Below are positions 10,384 to 23,369 of a stretch of DNA of 64,000 nt, in pieces. Numbering within the stretch: the first letter of the stretch is position 1; each line of letters opens with the position of its first letter. The stretch is from Protopterus annectens. Taxonomy: Eukaryota > Chordata > Ceratodontiformes > Protopteridae. The DNA lies in the NCBI RefSeq assembly GCF_019279795.1, contig NC_056743.1:870533364-870597363 (forward strand), given 5' to 3'. The notes below the pieces were generated by a model. It was not told the origin of the DNA. It made no database searches and was given only the letters and a program-made list of their open reading frames with translations. The position numbers and the translations under genes are program-made.

Positions 10384-11310
10384 TGTTAGACTTTCTACAC
10401 TAAATCCTTCACTTTGCAGGTATTTCATAAGTTCAACTTCTATTATTTAACTTCTACTTTACTATTCTTCTGTTCTACATTACCTCTTTGTGGAGTTATT
10501 TTTTTATTGTGAAATTTTCTATTTATGAATGCCTTTGCTTATATTTTTTTTCAAATATCTTTGGGGCTGACTTTTTTGTGTTAATTAATTTGGCTTTTTC
10601 CTTTGCATAAATATTGCACCATATCAGATCTCTCTTTCTTTCCTATGTCCATATTTCTTTTTTATACTTTTCAAAAGTCTCTAGATTTTGTCCTTTATAT
10701 TTTCACACTTCCTCAGTCACTTCTTTTTGCAAACATTCCAAGGTTACTTGGTCTATATAATGTTTTTCATAAATCTGTTGTATTAATGAGCACATTTTTA
10801 TTTGAAGTTTCTGACAGGTTTTTTTTGTGGAAGTATTTTTCTTTCCTCTAATTTCTGTCTTAATCTTTTTGTATATATTCTGTCTGGAAAGTCTGGGCTT
10901 CTTGCATAGTAGTAATAAAACATAATTTCTTTCATATCCTCAGTAGTCCACTCTGTCATCTTTATGGTTCTTTTTTGGCTTTATCAATGTTTGCGATTTT
11001 TTTGTGGACTATTACTTCCTTCTACAATGGTGGGGGGGCATCCTCTCCCTAAGCCTGGCCTAGCCCCATTGTAGGAATGTTTCCATGTCTTGAGGATTCT
11101 ACACTATCATTTTTTCCAGTCCTAGCACCAATTTGACTACCAGGATTGGGCACTTTTTTATTCTGGGTGTTGTGCACCCAGCTATCTTTTTTTATGTTTT
11201 AACCTGCTTCTGTCCATGATATATGCTATATAAAATACAGTCTATATATCAATGTCGACTTTGTACAAAACAGGGTCCACCTCTTGAAGGTACTCACCAA
11301 GACGTGAGGA
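10384..11310 (-). mobile_element. R4-type LINE 5' segment
   Basis: 10384-11030 repeats R4 sequence also present at 6738-7358. 11035-11310 matches the extreme 5' part of copy B (about 36828-37083), including blocks around GTAGGAATGTTTCC and CCATGATATATGCTATAT and ending at CTCACCAAGAC. Both copies therefore end at the same point, which marks the likely 5' end of the element on the minus strand. No intact frame is present. Confidence 0.7.
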
Positions 11311-12179
11311 CAAAGCCAGTACCAGCAATACTACTTTCCTTTGCTTGCTGATTTATCATCTCTCCAGGGGACAATTTCTAACACTATCTTTGTGTATGAC
11401 AAAATTTCAATTTGACACACAAATCACAATTTTAAAAATTGTAATAAATACTTCAACAACCAACAACTCCAGTAAGCAAACAAAAGGAAGTACACCAAGT
11501 AACAAACCAGTTGTGTAAGGAATGACAATATTTACATTTACCTACATGTTGGGAAAAAAAGGAAAAACAAGCAAAAAATAAGGATGAGGATATCTGTTAT
11601 ATAAGGGAAAATATCTGTGACTGCAATAGCAATAATATTTGCACTACCAACTGAAACTAACTTCATTACCACAATAATGCAATTCTTCAGCAAGTATCAA
11701 AAGAAAAAGGCAACTCTCAGTATACAGTACTTCACATTTGGGGCCACTTTTTAGACCACCTAACCCCTGCTGCTATAAGTAGTACTTGTGCCACTGACCA
11801 CCGAACCCTGTGCAGATGATGAGGTTATGACTGTATGAACTACATATAGGTGTATGATGTGTGTCTGATGCACAGTATGAATAGACCATATACTACTCAG
11901 CATAGGCCACAGATAACACTACAGGCACAAAGTATTATCTTTATAATGTTACACTGTCATGTAGTAAATGTCAAGGCCAATAGCTGTGGCGTAGATGCCA
12001 TATTTCTCCTGTGCAGCCATGTACAATGTATAAACCTGCCAGAGAGGTGCCGTGCTGCTATTGCTGTTGGCTGGCCACTTTTCCTATCATTATCAGTGCA
12101 ACAAATACTGGAACCACACTACCACCATCAGTCACTGCTTATGACACTTGAGCATCAGACAAATGCATATCATGTAATG
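11311..12179. other. No gene recognised; possible Harbinger flank
   Basis: AT-rich sequence. The last 300 bp lie just beyond the transposase C-terminus on the minus strand and may be Harbinger 3' sequence. The plus-strand frame at 11850-12275 is antisense to the Harbinger remnant. Confidence 0.4.
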
Positions 12180-12960
12180 CAGAATGCAACAAGCAGTAAA
12201 AATTCTGCATGTTGTCACAAGTCATATTCAAGGGCTGCCCTACTTGTCCAGACAGTGAAAATAGGGTTTCACTAGGCCAAACACTCACTCAGTGACTATC
12301 CATGTCTGAGACACGGTGGTGTTAAAGCAGATGGGGACTTATGTTAATAGCCATGCTTTACTAGGTGGCCTGTGTCACCTGGAAAACAGAGAGAAGACAC
12401 AGAAAGATGGGATGGTTACTAAATGACATCTTAATATTTAGTGCAGTATCTATGAGGGAACAAAGTTATTTAGGGTCACTTACCAATTTGGTGACCATGT
12501 GCAAGTGCAGGAATTGGCAGTAAAGAGGACATATATACCATTTGTGGGAATCATGGGTACCACGAGGATGCTGGGCAAATACACTGGTGGTATAGCAATG
12601 CGCAGATGATGGAATAGTAACCCTTACAATTGGAATACCTCTCCTCCCTTAATGTAGATGGGTTCTAATAACCATGTGGGTACAAACTGTTGCACCAAGC
12701 ACCTCAGGATAATATGCCATTTCACTCATAGTACTGGCTTGGTCCTGTATTGTCAGATATAAATACATATGCTCAGCCACATGTGCCAAGAGTATCTTGA
12801 GGAACTGCTGCGGAATCCTGTAGGCAGATGCCTGTAAGGAACCCTATGTGTTTTTGGTCCATCTCTAAAAGGTCCATTTGAAAGTATAGTAAGGGCTATA
12901 CATACCTTGGTATATGGAATTACAGGAACACCACACATTCCCCTGTTCCAGTTTGTGGGC
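12180..12960 (-). pseudogene. PIF-Harbinger transposase remnant
   Basis: Piecing together minus-strand frames gives the order seen in HARBI1-like nucleases. First comes YTKVCIALTILSNGPF (about 12860-12910; the helical N-terminal part), then QHPRGTHDSHKW (about 12537-12575; the PGSxHDSxxW box with a catalytic Asp). Next is NTTVSQTWIVTE followed by VFGLVKPYFHCLD (about 12255-12345; the YNxxxSxxRxxVERxFGxLKxRFRCL block), then GAALEYDL and ACCILH (about 12180-12240). Stops and frameshifts occur every 30-60 codons. It was a DDE transposase and is now inactive. Identification rests on four motifs in the right order; the first catalytic Asp was not located. Confidence 0.6.
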
Positions 12961-13476
12961 TGTACAAGTTTATCAAAATCCTTATAACCTCCCTTTACAC
13001 TCTAAATCTGCTAAGCAGATTTTGCTCCTCAAAGCTGAAATGGGTAATTATTTGCTTGTGTCTCCTTCTCAGAGGTCATCGAGTGCTACTTGTTATAAAG
13101 GATTGAATTAAGGCAGATACAAAGCAGCTTAAAGTAGGTTACAACAATGCTAGCAGTAAAAAACGAACATCTTCATAGATTGAAAAGTAACTTAAAAGGA
13201 TATGGAGTCACTTTGTGTTAGACAAGCACACACCGCATGACTGAGGTGCAAATTAAAAATGAATCACAAAAGGTGGGAATAAGCCCTAATTAACAGTTAA
13301 ATCACATCTTTTGTACAGCTTTCAAATTATTCACTTGCTAATGAAGTTTTTTGTGATTTTCCTACACTAAGATTATACAGTCCATTCTTATATGTGTACA
13401 CAAGCTGTACTTTACATGGGTAATTGCAGCAGTGTAAAGACATGAGTACAAAAATGGACCTTCCATACAGCACTCC

Positions 13477-13480
<4 letters not shown>
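12961..13480. other. No feature recognised
   Basis: AT-rich intergenic or intronic-type DNA with no coding motif or repeat visible. Confidence 0.4.

Positions 13481-13514
<34 letters not shown>
13481..13514. repeat. (CA)n microsatellite
   Basis: An uninterrupted AC run of about 34 bp. Confidence 0.95.
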
Positions 13515-13516
<2 letters not shown>

Positions 13517-16500
13517 TTATAATCTCACTGTAGTGGAAACTGAAGTGGTATTTATACAGCTGCTTGTTTAAATTTCTTGTTAATATTTGTTTCTAAAACT
13601 AATCCATGTTTCACAGTTGCTAGGGTGGAAGTATTTTACTTTCTGTTAAGACAAAGGTTACTTTATGCCACTACTTTCAGCTGACAACAAAGATTAATGT
13701 TTTTTGAAACACTGCTCTACTAAGCAAATGTTTTTTTTTAAACACTGCCCTATTAACCGAAACACCCCTGTCTAATTCCTTCTTCTTGATGTTGCAGTTT
13801 TACAACATGGCATGACATGGCTTATTTTAATTCCTTAGACTCCATAGTCCTGTGACAGGGGTACCAGCTTTTGGGCTTACAATTCTTCCATTAACTGATG
13901 GCAAAAACACAGGGCACAGAGAAGTTATGGCCAAAACAATATTAAAAATTGTTTGAATGCATTCCTTCCTTCATTCTTTTAGCTGCAAATCCTATTCAGT
14001 CAGTGACATAACTGTATAGCTCTCATAAATCATAATCTCCAACATCAGAGCTCCATTAGTGACTATTGTATATCCTTTCTCAATCAGAGTCAGAAGGCCA
14101 GAAGCTGTATGTGATGGCTTTTGGTCAAGTGGTAAGTAACTCAATGATCTCATCTCTGCATGTTATGTAAAAAGTGTTGGGACACAAACTCATTTGCTGG
14201 GCAGAGCACACAGCGATCACTGGGACTACACTAATAAATCAGCTACGTAATGGATGTGTGTACATGGTTGATTAGCATTTTAAATACTTCGTTCTGTTGT
14301 CATGTGTTCATGAAATAAGTCAGATGGCTGAACATGCTTTCATTTACACAAGTTATAATGTTAACAGTACGTACGCTCATTGCTATATAACACTACTACT
14401 ATTGATTTACATAAAGTTCGCATTCAGATCTCAGTGGACAGTGCCGTAACTTCACATTTCACATCCCACATCCTTGAAAAAATATTTTGGAGTGGGCCTG
14501 TTGTGTGTTTCTAGGTTTCAGTTCCTTGCTAACAATAGTTTAACTCTTACTCGTGCACAAGGTCAGTAACGTTACAATTCAGTGATCATGGACATCAGTG
14601 ACAGCACTGTACTTTTACAATAGTTTTCTGATGTTTTAGCCCCTTGACATGCTTGTGGCAGTAAATAGCTGTAGCCATATCCACCCACTTGCTAGCATAT
14701 TCTTTAATTTATCCTAGGGAAAGGTGGGTGGAATGCTAGTGCCAGTTCACTAATCTGAGACTTTACAGTGCAAGTCCTGAAACTCAGAAAAAATTAGAGC
14801 AATTCTACACGTGGAACAGTAAATGTGAAACTTGGTGTTACACATTAAAAGTGTTTTTGTGGGGGGGGGGTAAATCCTCTTGCACCTTCTCATTTGGGGG
14901 CTGAATCCCCTCAACATTCCTGCTACTTATATACTAACTCTAAGGTCATAGTACCTGGGTGGGATATTCCCCCAGCTAAACTTCATTTCTTGGAGTTTTG
15001 GGACCTAAACTATTGAGTCTCGAATATAAAATGAGAGCCTATGGATTACCTTACTGCTGTGACTACTTATGCTATTGTTGCACTGACACATTCATTATGT
15101 TTTTTTTTTCCTTAATGCTGCAGATAGTGATCTGGACACACTATTTTACTTTCAACTGTAGACTAACCACATATTTTTGGCTCCCATAATACTTTTATTA
15201 CATTCTTTCCTGCAAGCACATACTCAGTTTCTATGTCCATTGTCCTCAACCCTATTTATAAGTGTGCCTGCCATTTTATCACCAAGAAGGCTCTGTTTGC
15301 AGTCCCTAATAAACAGTTTTGGAACTAATTAAACACCATTTCAGAGCATAAGGACATGAGAATTTTAGCCGATATCCCTCTACCAATAATAATGCATGTT
15401 GCAAAGTTGGGAACTACAAGCAGTGTGAACCATAACCTGCTGTGTGTGCCAAGGGTCCAAAACAGGAACTAAATGGATGCAAGCAGTATTAGTATGTCCA
15501 CATCATCTCCGGCAGCACCAAGCATAGCTATAGTAACTTTGCTCACATATCAGTCTGGGAACAGCATTGACTGGTTATAAATCCCACTGGCTAGCACTGC
15601 ACTTTCAAGGCCTGCGGTATTTAAATGCACCCTGTACTCAATGCCTTTAGACAGGATAACATATATAGTAAACCATGACTGTAATACCAGAGTCGTTACA
15701 ATGAATAAATACATAAACTATGCACATTTTTAATGTTCTGTACTGCAGAACAGAGATGAATCCATTACAGACAAAGACAGCAGAATGACTAAAATCCAAA
15801 CTTACTTATGATCTTAGAGCGAGTAATCTGGACAAAGTTGTTCATAAAAGTGGGACAAAGGCCCCAAAAGAGGGACAATTTTTAAATATTACTCTTACAG
15901 ACTTAGAAAGTTGATAGAATAACAGGTTTTGCATTAGCATGAATTTTCTAGAGTATGAAGTCTGAAACTCAAATGTCTGTCATTATTTTCCAACTTCAAT
16001 CTTTAATGATTTGACACTAATTTACCAGAAAACCACAATTTTATGAAAAATGGACCAAACAGTATGTGGCAAAAATCTGGACATTCTGCGAAAATCTGTA
16101 CAGTTAAGAGAAGAGACATGCTTATGACTGCTGCAGTAGTGATGCTGTTGCCTCAGCTATCACACAGGAAGTTATAGATTAAGTTTTTCTAATACAGCAG
16201 GCCAATACTTAATGCTTGTTAGATTAAATATGATGGATTCTTCTCAAAAATACAGGAAAATTCTAAGTGGGAACATTTTGTTTAGCTGTGCTATGTTAAT
16301 GTTTGCCTCTCGCTGTATTCAAAGTCCAAAGTGTCACTAAACCTATCAATTATTATGCAAACTTCCGTTAACACAAAAATTCTTCTGATTAAACTTAGTG
16401 TTTGTTTTCAACAGTTACATACTGCCACAACTATTACATGCAAGTTCACAATCTCAGTACTAATCACATAGGAATATGTGTACAAAATCAGATATACAAA

Positions 16501-16699
16501 CTACAGCAGATCAACATTCTTGCATATTAACACAGGAAAAATGTATTCAGAAGATCTTTTGGAGATTTTCCAGAAGAAACAGTTCAAGATGCTTCTGCTG
16601 GAAAAGCACACTGCAAAGCAGTGCCTAGTAACAGCAGCATGCTGTTCTTTGTGCAAGCTTTGGAAAGAGAGCCGCCAGCTGAAGTTTGCAAAAGAAGAT
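13515..16699. other. No gene recognised
   Basis: About 3.2 kb of AT-rich sequence without a motif-bearing frame. A G-run lies near 14863. The stretch 15840-16115 has phrases such as GGGACAAAGG and GAGGGACAATT near one end and CTGGACATT near the other, as in non-autonomous DNA transposons, but I could not define termini. Confidence 0.4.
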
Positions 16700-17012
16700 C
16701 GGATGTTCCAGGAAATTATTTTCTTGGATCTGTGGATCAGGGAAACAGAATATTTACCACAGGACTGCCCCCTGTACTTCTAATGGACAGAGGGAGCTCC
16801 TAAATGCTTTATCCCATGCATGGGTCCCCTCAAATTATCTATGGTGTGATCCCATTTAGTTTAATTAAGGGTAGCATTAAATTATTGACCATAGGATGCG
16901 TAAGGTTAATCTGAAACCAAATAGGATAGGTTAATTTGAGCACAAAAAGGTAATCTGGCTAGGCTTAAAATGGCCCAGAAGAGCAGCTAGCCTAGTACTT
17001 AACTATGAACCT
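16700..17012 (+). mobile_element. CR1-type LINE 3' end (5'-truncated)
   Basis: The last codons of the frame ending at 16803 (FTTGLPPVLLMDRGSS) match the CR1 ORF2 C-terminus in the full-length copy (PGITSVSLLDRGTVN at 46119). Downstream, 16950-17012 has the same 3' UTR words (TCTGGCTAGGCTTA, AGCTAGCCTAGTA) and ends in one TATGAACC unit. It is a short, old 5'-truncated insertion. The longer overlapping frame at 16478-16783 is not supported. Confidence 0.65.
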
Positions 17013-17046
17013 ACAGTAATCAGGAATATGTTTTAAAGTTAAAACT

Positions 17047-17560
<514 letters not shown>

Positions 17561-17641
17561 CTACTCCCCTTTACAATGTTAACCATATCTACTCCCCTTT
17601 ACAATCTTAACCATATCTACTCCCCTTTACAATCTTAACCA
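17561..17641. repeat. 28-bp tandem repeat, three copies
   Basis: The unit beginning CTACTCCCCTTTACAAT occurs at 17561, 17589 and 17617 with only single-base differences. Confidence 0.9.
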
Positions 17642-17794
17642 ATCTGCCTTGTAAGATGGTCACACTTGTATAATTCTACAAATTAGTTTAAGTTAAAGTG
17701 AACATCATTTGATCAGCAATAAGCCTCTAAGGACATGGGGAATTCAGGAATAGATGAGACTATGAAAGGGTGGAAAGAGGGGGAGATGTAACAT

Positions 17795-18988
17795 TTACTG
17801 GAGAAGTGGGCATAGAGGTGTTGTAGGTAGTGAGGATTTCAGGGGAGCTATTACAGTTTGAAGATGCTTCTGTGGGAGCAGGCTTGCCCAAGGTTGAGTG
17901 GTTGGGCCATGGAAGGTTGTGGCGAGGTTTTCAAAAGGCATGAGAGAGACCACATTGGTGGAAAGAGATGATGAAACTTGTGGCAATGCTGGGTTAGGAA
18001 AAAGAGGTGAAGAAAGGAGGAACAAAGTATAGATAGAAATGTGGGGGAGTGAGAGATGAGCTTGGAATAAGGAAACCAGAAAGGAGTTCATTACAGAGAA
18101 GACTTCTGATAGGAGATGATTTAGATGGAGTTAGCTTGGGATGATGGGGACACTGGGGAGTATATATGTGCACATTCTTTATAGGTGGTATCCTATCCCT
18201 GAAGGGCTGAAGAAGAAGAAGAAGGGGAAGGGGAAATGGTGGTGCCATTATCTGGGTATGCACTAGTTCTTTGGGGTGGTGGTCTTATGTATGGATATGA
18301 TGTTTGTGGTTAAAGGTTTAGGAAGTGCAGACAGAGGTGTAAGGGCAGGAGAAAGAGTGCACCAGGTGTCTTTGCTTGTGGAGGCTCAGGTGGCAGTGTT
18401 GGTGTCTTTGTTTGTGGAGGCTCAGGTAGCAGTGTTGGTGTCTTTGTTTGTGGAGGCTCAGGTAGCAGTGTTGGTGTCTTTGTTTGTGGAGGCTCAGGTA
18501 GCAGTGTTGGTGTCTTTGTTTGTGGAGGCTCAGGTGGCAGTGTTGGTGTCTTTGTTTGTGGAGGCTCAGGTAGCAGTGTTGTATAGGGCTTTAATTTATG
18601 GTTGGATATTTGATAGCTGAGACTGTGAAGAGGTTGATTGATGGAGGTTATGGGATCAATGAGAGAGTGAAGCATAATGTTGTGGTTTGTGAAAATTAGG
18701 ACTAGAAAGAGAAAGAGAGAAATGAAGGATATGATGGGAATGGTTGGATGAGTGGAACAGGTGATTGGGGAGAGAGGAGTAATGGAGGGAATGTTATTTT
18801 TGCGAGATGTGTTTTGCAATTTGAGTTGAAAGTCTTGTAAATGTCTGTGAATGAGTGCAGGATGATGAAAAGAAAGTGTGAGTGATGTCAGGTGGGTGCC
18901 AAAGAAAGGTTTGATGTTTTAATGTCACTGATTCTGCTTGGATGCTTTGTGCATGATGGTGCAGGCAAGGGAGGATGAACATTCCCAT
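17795..18988 (-). other. Purine/pyrimidine-skewed block with Pro-rich frames
   Basis: The plus strand is strongly G/A-rich. The minus strand therefore carries several Ser/Pro/Thr/Leu-rich frames (17795-18091, 17994-18263, 18310-18819, 18794-18988). The frame at 18310-18819 (169 codons) contains a 12-residue repeat. No known domain is visible, and the frames are not contiguous. It could be the low-complexity ORF1 of an old LINE or simply a skewed minisatellite region; I do not claim a gene. Confidence 0.3.
18367..18583. repeat. 36-bp minisatellite, six copies
   Basis: The 36-bp unit (GTGGAGGCTCAGGTAGCAGT core) is repeated six times with few differences. It encodes PPEPPQTKTPTL-type 12-mers on the minus strand and VSLFVEAQVAVL on the plus strand. 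The period is a multiple of three, so both frames stay open. Confidence 0.92.
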
Positions 18989-19010
18989 CTAGGAGGAAGG
19001 GTTGGTTAGG

Positions 19011-20160
19011 TTAGTCTCTGTACAGCTGCAGCCACTGCACCTACTAGATGATCTACCGTCAACTGATGGGTACATATGGGTCACTGAAATTACATTCAAA
19101 GGCCCTTTAAATTAGGAACAGTCAGCCAAAAAAACTCTTAAACATCTAATTAGCATAAAATGTGAATACCAAATAACACATAATTCTCCCCATTTCTGGC
19201 AAGAATGTGGGCTACTACTCAGAAACAAATGTTTTAAAAACAGAGTAACAAAATGATTGGAAATATTAGCACATTATCAAAAGGACTGTGTAAAATCTGT
19301 AGACTTTAATGGAATGTACTGCAAAATTCTACCACGCAAAGTCATTTATTTTTGCTTCTGGAAAAGGGTGATGTAAGATACGTCGTCTTTCTTTACGTTA
19401 TTGGTGCCTCTAGTATGTTGGTCATATAATGGGGTTTTCTGTGAGCTAGACACAAAAAAATCACATGTGATGAGGGGGATGCAGAAATTGTGCAAAAGGG
19501 TAAATTAAATCTGAAAAGAGGGACATATCTCCAAATATAGATACATAATGTCATAGAGTAAATCAGGCCTGAGAATAGGAACATTCATCCAAAATAAGTG
19601 ATGACAGATGAAAGGTCTGGTCATGAGGAAGACTGGACTGCTGGCTGTAACTGGTATGGCCCCTCAAGCAGGCAATGATAGCCTTTGTCAACACATGTGG
19701 AGCAACCCTGATACACTTGTCATAAGGGCATAAGTGAGCCTTGCAGTGTTGCATGTGTCCACATCATTACCAGGAGTGGGATTATTCTAAAATAAATAAT
19801 GCTGTCATTGCTAGGATGGTGGAAAGAGAACTAATTTCCCAATTGCTGGCTTGATGATAGAATTCTGTGGATGGCTCTTGCCCTCGGGCATCTAGTGGGA
19901 CTCTCCTCTACCATTACTAAATGAATTGGCTTTAGTCAAATTCGAGAGAGCTTGATGGTCAGCAGACAAGGCTGGGGGGTATACAGAAACAAAAGTGCAT
20001 ACTGTCTTGTTGCAATCACAGAGACTTTTGAAGGTACAGACATGGGTATTATTTACATTCATTGCAGACTTCAGAATGATTGTACTTTTATTATTATTAC
20101 TACTAGCAGTAGTATTATACAGGGTGATTGTTGTGTTTGTCATTTTCATGTTCATAGGCA
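19011..20160. other. No gene recognised
   Basis: AT-rich sequence with short frames only. Nothing supports a gene or a defined repeat. Confidence 0.35.
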
Positions 20161-20179
20161 GTTGCTATACATTTAGTCA

Positions 20180-20385
20180 AGAGACCACCGAGTAGCCTAG
20201 TCCAATATCCTAAGTGCCCTATAGCACTATCCGGTTACATAACTTGCTCAGAGTCACACAGTAGACCAATGAATGCTGAAGGATACCCAGTTACCAAATA
20301 GTAAATACATAAAGAAATCAAACACTGGAGTTCAGGAAACAGTTAATAGCTCATTACCTTAATCTTCTGTGCTAACCACCAGGCT
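20180..20385 (+). mobile_element. Possible ancient CORE-SINE/L2-tail fragment
   Basis: The words TAACTTGCTCAGAGTCACAC near 20238 and CTTCTGTGCTAACCACCAGG near 20361 resemble the conserved 3' part of MIR/CORE-SINE and L2-derived repeats (ACTTGCCCAAGGTCACACAG, CTGTGCTAACCACTA). There is no clear head or tail. This is a resemblance call only. Confidence 0.35.
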
Positions 20386-21473
20386 TTGATGATCTCAGGG
20401 GGTTTGTTATTTGTTTTTTTTTTTTTATTTTGTTTTTTTAAAAACATCTTTATTAAATTAACACTTAAGACATAGACAAGTTTATATTAACAGAAAAGAA
20501 AACAAACTCTTTTAACATTGTTTCTATTTAAATACAATATGCATCACATGTATTTTCTTTGCTACTATCATCAGTCCAACATTACAAAAAAAACTGCTGA
20601 ATTCCTGCCTTTCCTTAAACTTCACTCCTCCTTCTCCTGAACATTGGCACAAAGGAAAAACTGGAGGTCAAACCATGATGTTCACAAACCAAGAACAATG
20701 ATAATCCAGTCAAGAATGTAGCAAAGCAATTTATTGGAATCCAAGGAAATAAAGCCACAGAGGATACACCTACGCTTCATCAGATTTACAAATAAAAACA
20801 AGATAATGAGCTTTAAATATACCTCTGCGCGGGAAATTAATCACCATAGATACCAAGCATATACAATTAGAACCAATGGGCCAATTTGTTTCGTCAAAAT
20901 TGTCGTGCTTCTAAGAGGTATTAGGCAAGTTTATATAGACAAAATAAAAATCAATTCTACTTTAACAATATAACAATAAGTGAAAATTCATATTTCTAAT
21001 ATGAATTAATACAATTTAATAAAATATAATATCATAAAAATCAGGTTAATGCATTATATACAATCTGTCTCACATATATTTAAGAATATAGCTGTACCAA
21101 CAGAAACAAAATCAAATATTTAATCTGTACCTGTAGTCATGCTGTTCAAAAGTAGTTGATACATATATATAAACTATCTAAAATACAATTTATGTCTGTA
21201 CATGAAGACAAAGAGGCATGTGTTAAAAATACGTATATTTATATGATAATTTCACCAGTTATTTAATATAATATAATCTTCATTCAGAATATGTGTATGC
21301 AGGAAGAGTAGAGCATAAAGACACATGTTAAAAAATGTATACATGTATGTGTATGCATTGGATTCATTAATTATTTACTACAATATAATATTCATCGCTT
21401 AAATAAGCATGACTAATAGTGGAGGTGATAAAGATGACAACAAAAATCAACAACTGGCCTGTATAGATGTCAA

Positions 21474-23231
21474 TCAGGATTTCTGTTCAAGTATAGGTTT
21501 AATTGATAAAACATGATTTAGACCTGGAGGTAAGTGAGCTCCCAGTTTCAAAATCCAGTTAAGTTCTATGATAGACAAATTGTTATAGGAATCACCTCCC
21601 CTCGGATTTGTTTTCACTACCTGTAAAACCCTGAAACAAAAGGTATGAGAAGGAAATTCCTGGACATGTTTATCTAAAGCATTTGTCTCAGAGCCTTTGT
21701 GTATGTCGTATAGGTGATTATATATCCTTTCTTGTAATTTCCTTTTCGTCAAGCCTACATAGAAGGCTTGGCATAATAAACAATTGGCAAGATAGACAAG
21801 ATTCATTGTGTCACATGTAGCATGAAAGTTAGGTGTAAATACAAAGTTATTATTAGGATGTCTATACGTCTGAATCTTGGTGATGTATTTGCATGTATTG
21901 CAATGATTGCAGGCGTAAGTCCCTAAATCTAGGTTCAAACCACTGGTATAGTTACTCGAAGTATAAAGATCATTACATAAAATTTGTTTCAAATTCTCAC
22001 TATTTTTATATAGAAAGCTGGGTTTATCTCCCACCAATTTTTTAGTGTGACTGTCCATTACAAGAATATTCCAGTTGCGCAAAAATATTTCTCTTATATT
22101 AGCAATGTCACTAGTATATTTGATAGTGAATCTTATTCTATTATCAAAGGTGTGTGTAGGATATAAATTCCTTTCCTCAAGTGAGGTCATATTACCATCA
22201 TTTATTGAAGCAGGTCCATAGCATGGGGATCCTATATCCCCTAAAATACTACGTCTAACTTTTCTAACCATGCTCTCAGGATAACCTCTTTCTAGGAAAA
22301 GAGATTCTAGAAGGTCTGCTTCATATGCAAGGGTATTTTGTTCTTTACATAACCTTAGAATCCTTGTAAATTGGCTCTTGACGATGCCATGGAACATGTA
22401 TCTAGGGTGCATGCTGTCATATGTAAGGAGAGTATTTTTCCAAACAGATTTCCTGAAAAGAGATGGAGATATTATGCCAGTATCTCTTAACTTGAGTGTA
22501 ACATCAAGAAAGTTAATCTCAGTATGTGAGATTTCTTTGGTAAATCTCAAAAAACTTGTAGTTGTTTCTAGATATGTTAAAAATTGTTCAAAGATCTTTT
22601 GGGAACCTTGCCAGACAATAAGTATATCGTCGACAAAATGCTTATACAACTTTATATGTTTGTACATTTCATGTTTGAAGAGAAAAGATTTTTCCCACTG
22701 GTAAAGTACCAGGTTCGCGTAGGTATTAGCGCAGGGGGTGCCCATGGCTACCCCCCAGCGTTGTAAATAATATTTATCTCTAAACATGAAGATGTTATTG
22801 TATAAAACAAGATCAAGTAACTGGCATATCAAGATCTGTCTGTCATTGGTGAAATTTGTTTCTGTAACCAAAAACTCTCTAATGAAGTCTATTCCTAAAT
22901 CATTAGGAATAGACGTAAATAGATTCTTTACGTCTAGTGTAATCAATAGATATTCTTGCTCCACCATATCTAGTGTCAGGGTATCAATACTCTCTAATAA
23001 CTGGTAAGTATCTTTCAATATGGAAGGAAATTTATCAACTACCGGTCTCAAAATGTATTCAATGAAGGAAGAAATATTATACGTTGCCCACTTATCACCT
23101 GAGACGATAGGTCTCATTGGTATAGGAAATTCATTCTTATGCATCTTGGGCAATCCTTTGATTATGGGTGTAACTGGGTGTTTTATAAGAAGATATTCAT
23201 AAATTTCTGGATTAACTTGTCGACACATCAA
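21474..23231 (-). pseudogene. Penelope-like RT with GIY-YIG endonuclease
   Basis: The 585-codon frame is the longest in the window. RT motifs in order are IIKGLPKMHKNEFPIPMRPI (about residues 20-40), LLITLDVKNLFTSIP (first catalytic Asp), GVAMGTPCANTYANLVLYQW, and HFVDDILIVW (catalytic Asp pair near residue 200), then TEINFLDVTL and a thumb with MFHGIVKSQFTRILRLCKEQ. A Cys cluster CNHCNTC lies near residue 441. It is followed by the GIY-YIG endonuclease: LVYLANCLLCQAFYVGLTKR near 476-500, with an NHL box and an ELNWI Glu further on. Penelope-like RTs are telomerase-related and cut target DNA with this nuclease. The true protein starts upstream in other frames, so the ATG at 23231 is only the frame's first Met. 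Subclade is undecided; the Cys cluster recalls Neptune. Confidence 0.85.
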
Positions 23232-23369
23232 CAGATCATATAAGGAACCTTGTATATTATATATTATACATGTGATGTCAGACTGATCTATTTCTTGATA
23301 CGTAACAATATCAGAAAGTAGAGATAACGTATTGTTGACATAATCAATTGTGTTCAGTAATACTATACC

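Noticed and set aside
11850-12275. 141-codon plus-strand frame
   Set aside because: Antisense to Harbinger transposase blocks; its composition shows no domain.
16478-16783. 101-codon plus-strand frame
   Set aside because: The overlapping frame ending at 16803 matches the CR1 C-terminus instead; this frame has no motif.
18276-18620. Plus-strand VSLFVEAQVAVL repeat frame
   Set aside because: A by-product of a 36-bp minisatellite; membrane-like composition is accidental.
22378-23202. Plus-strand frames over the Penelope-like gene
   Set aside because: Shadows of the minus-strand RT; no motif of their own.
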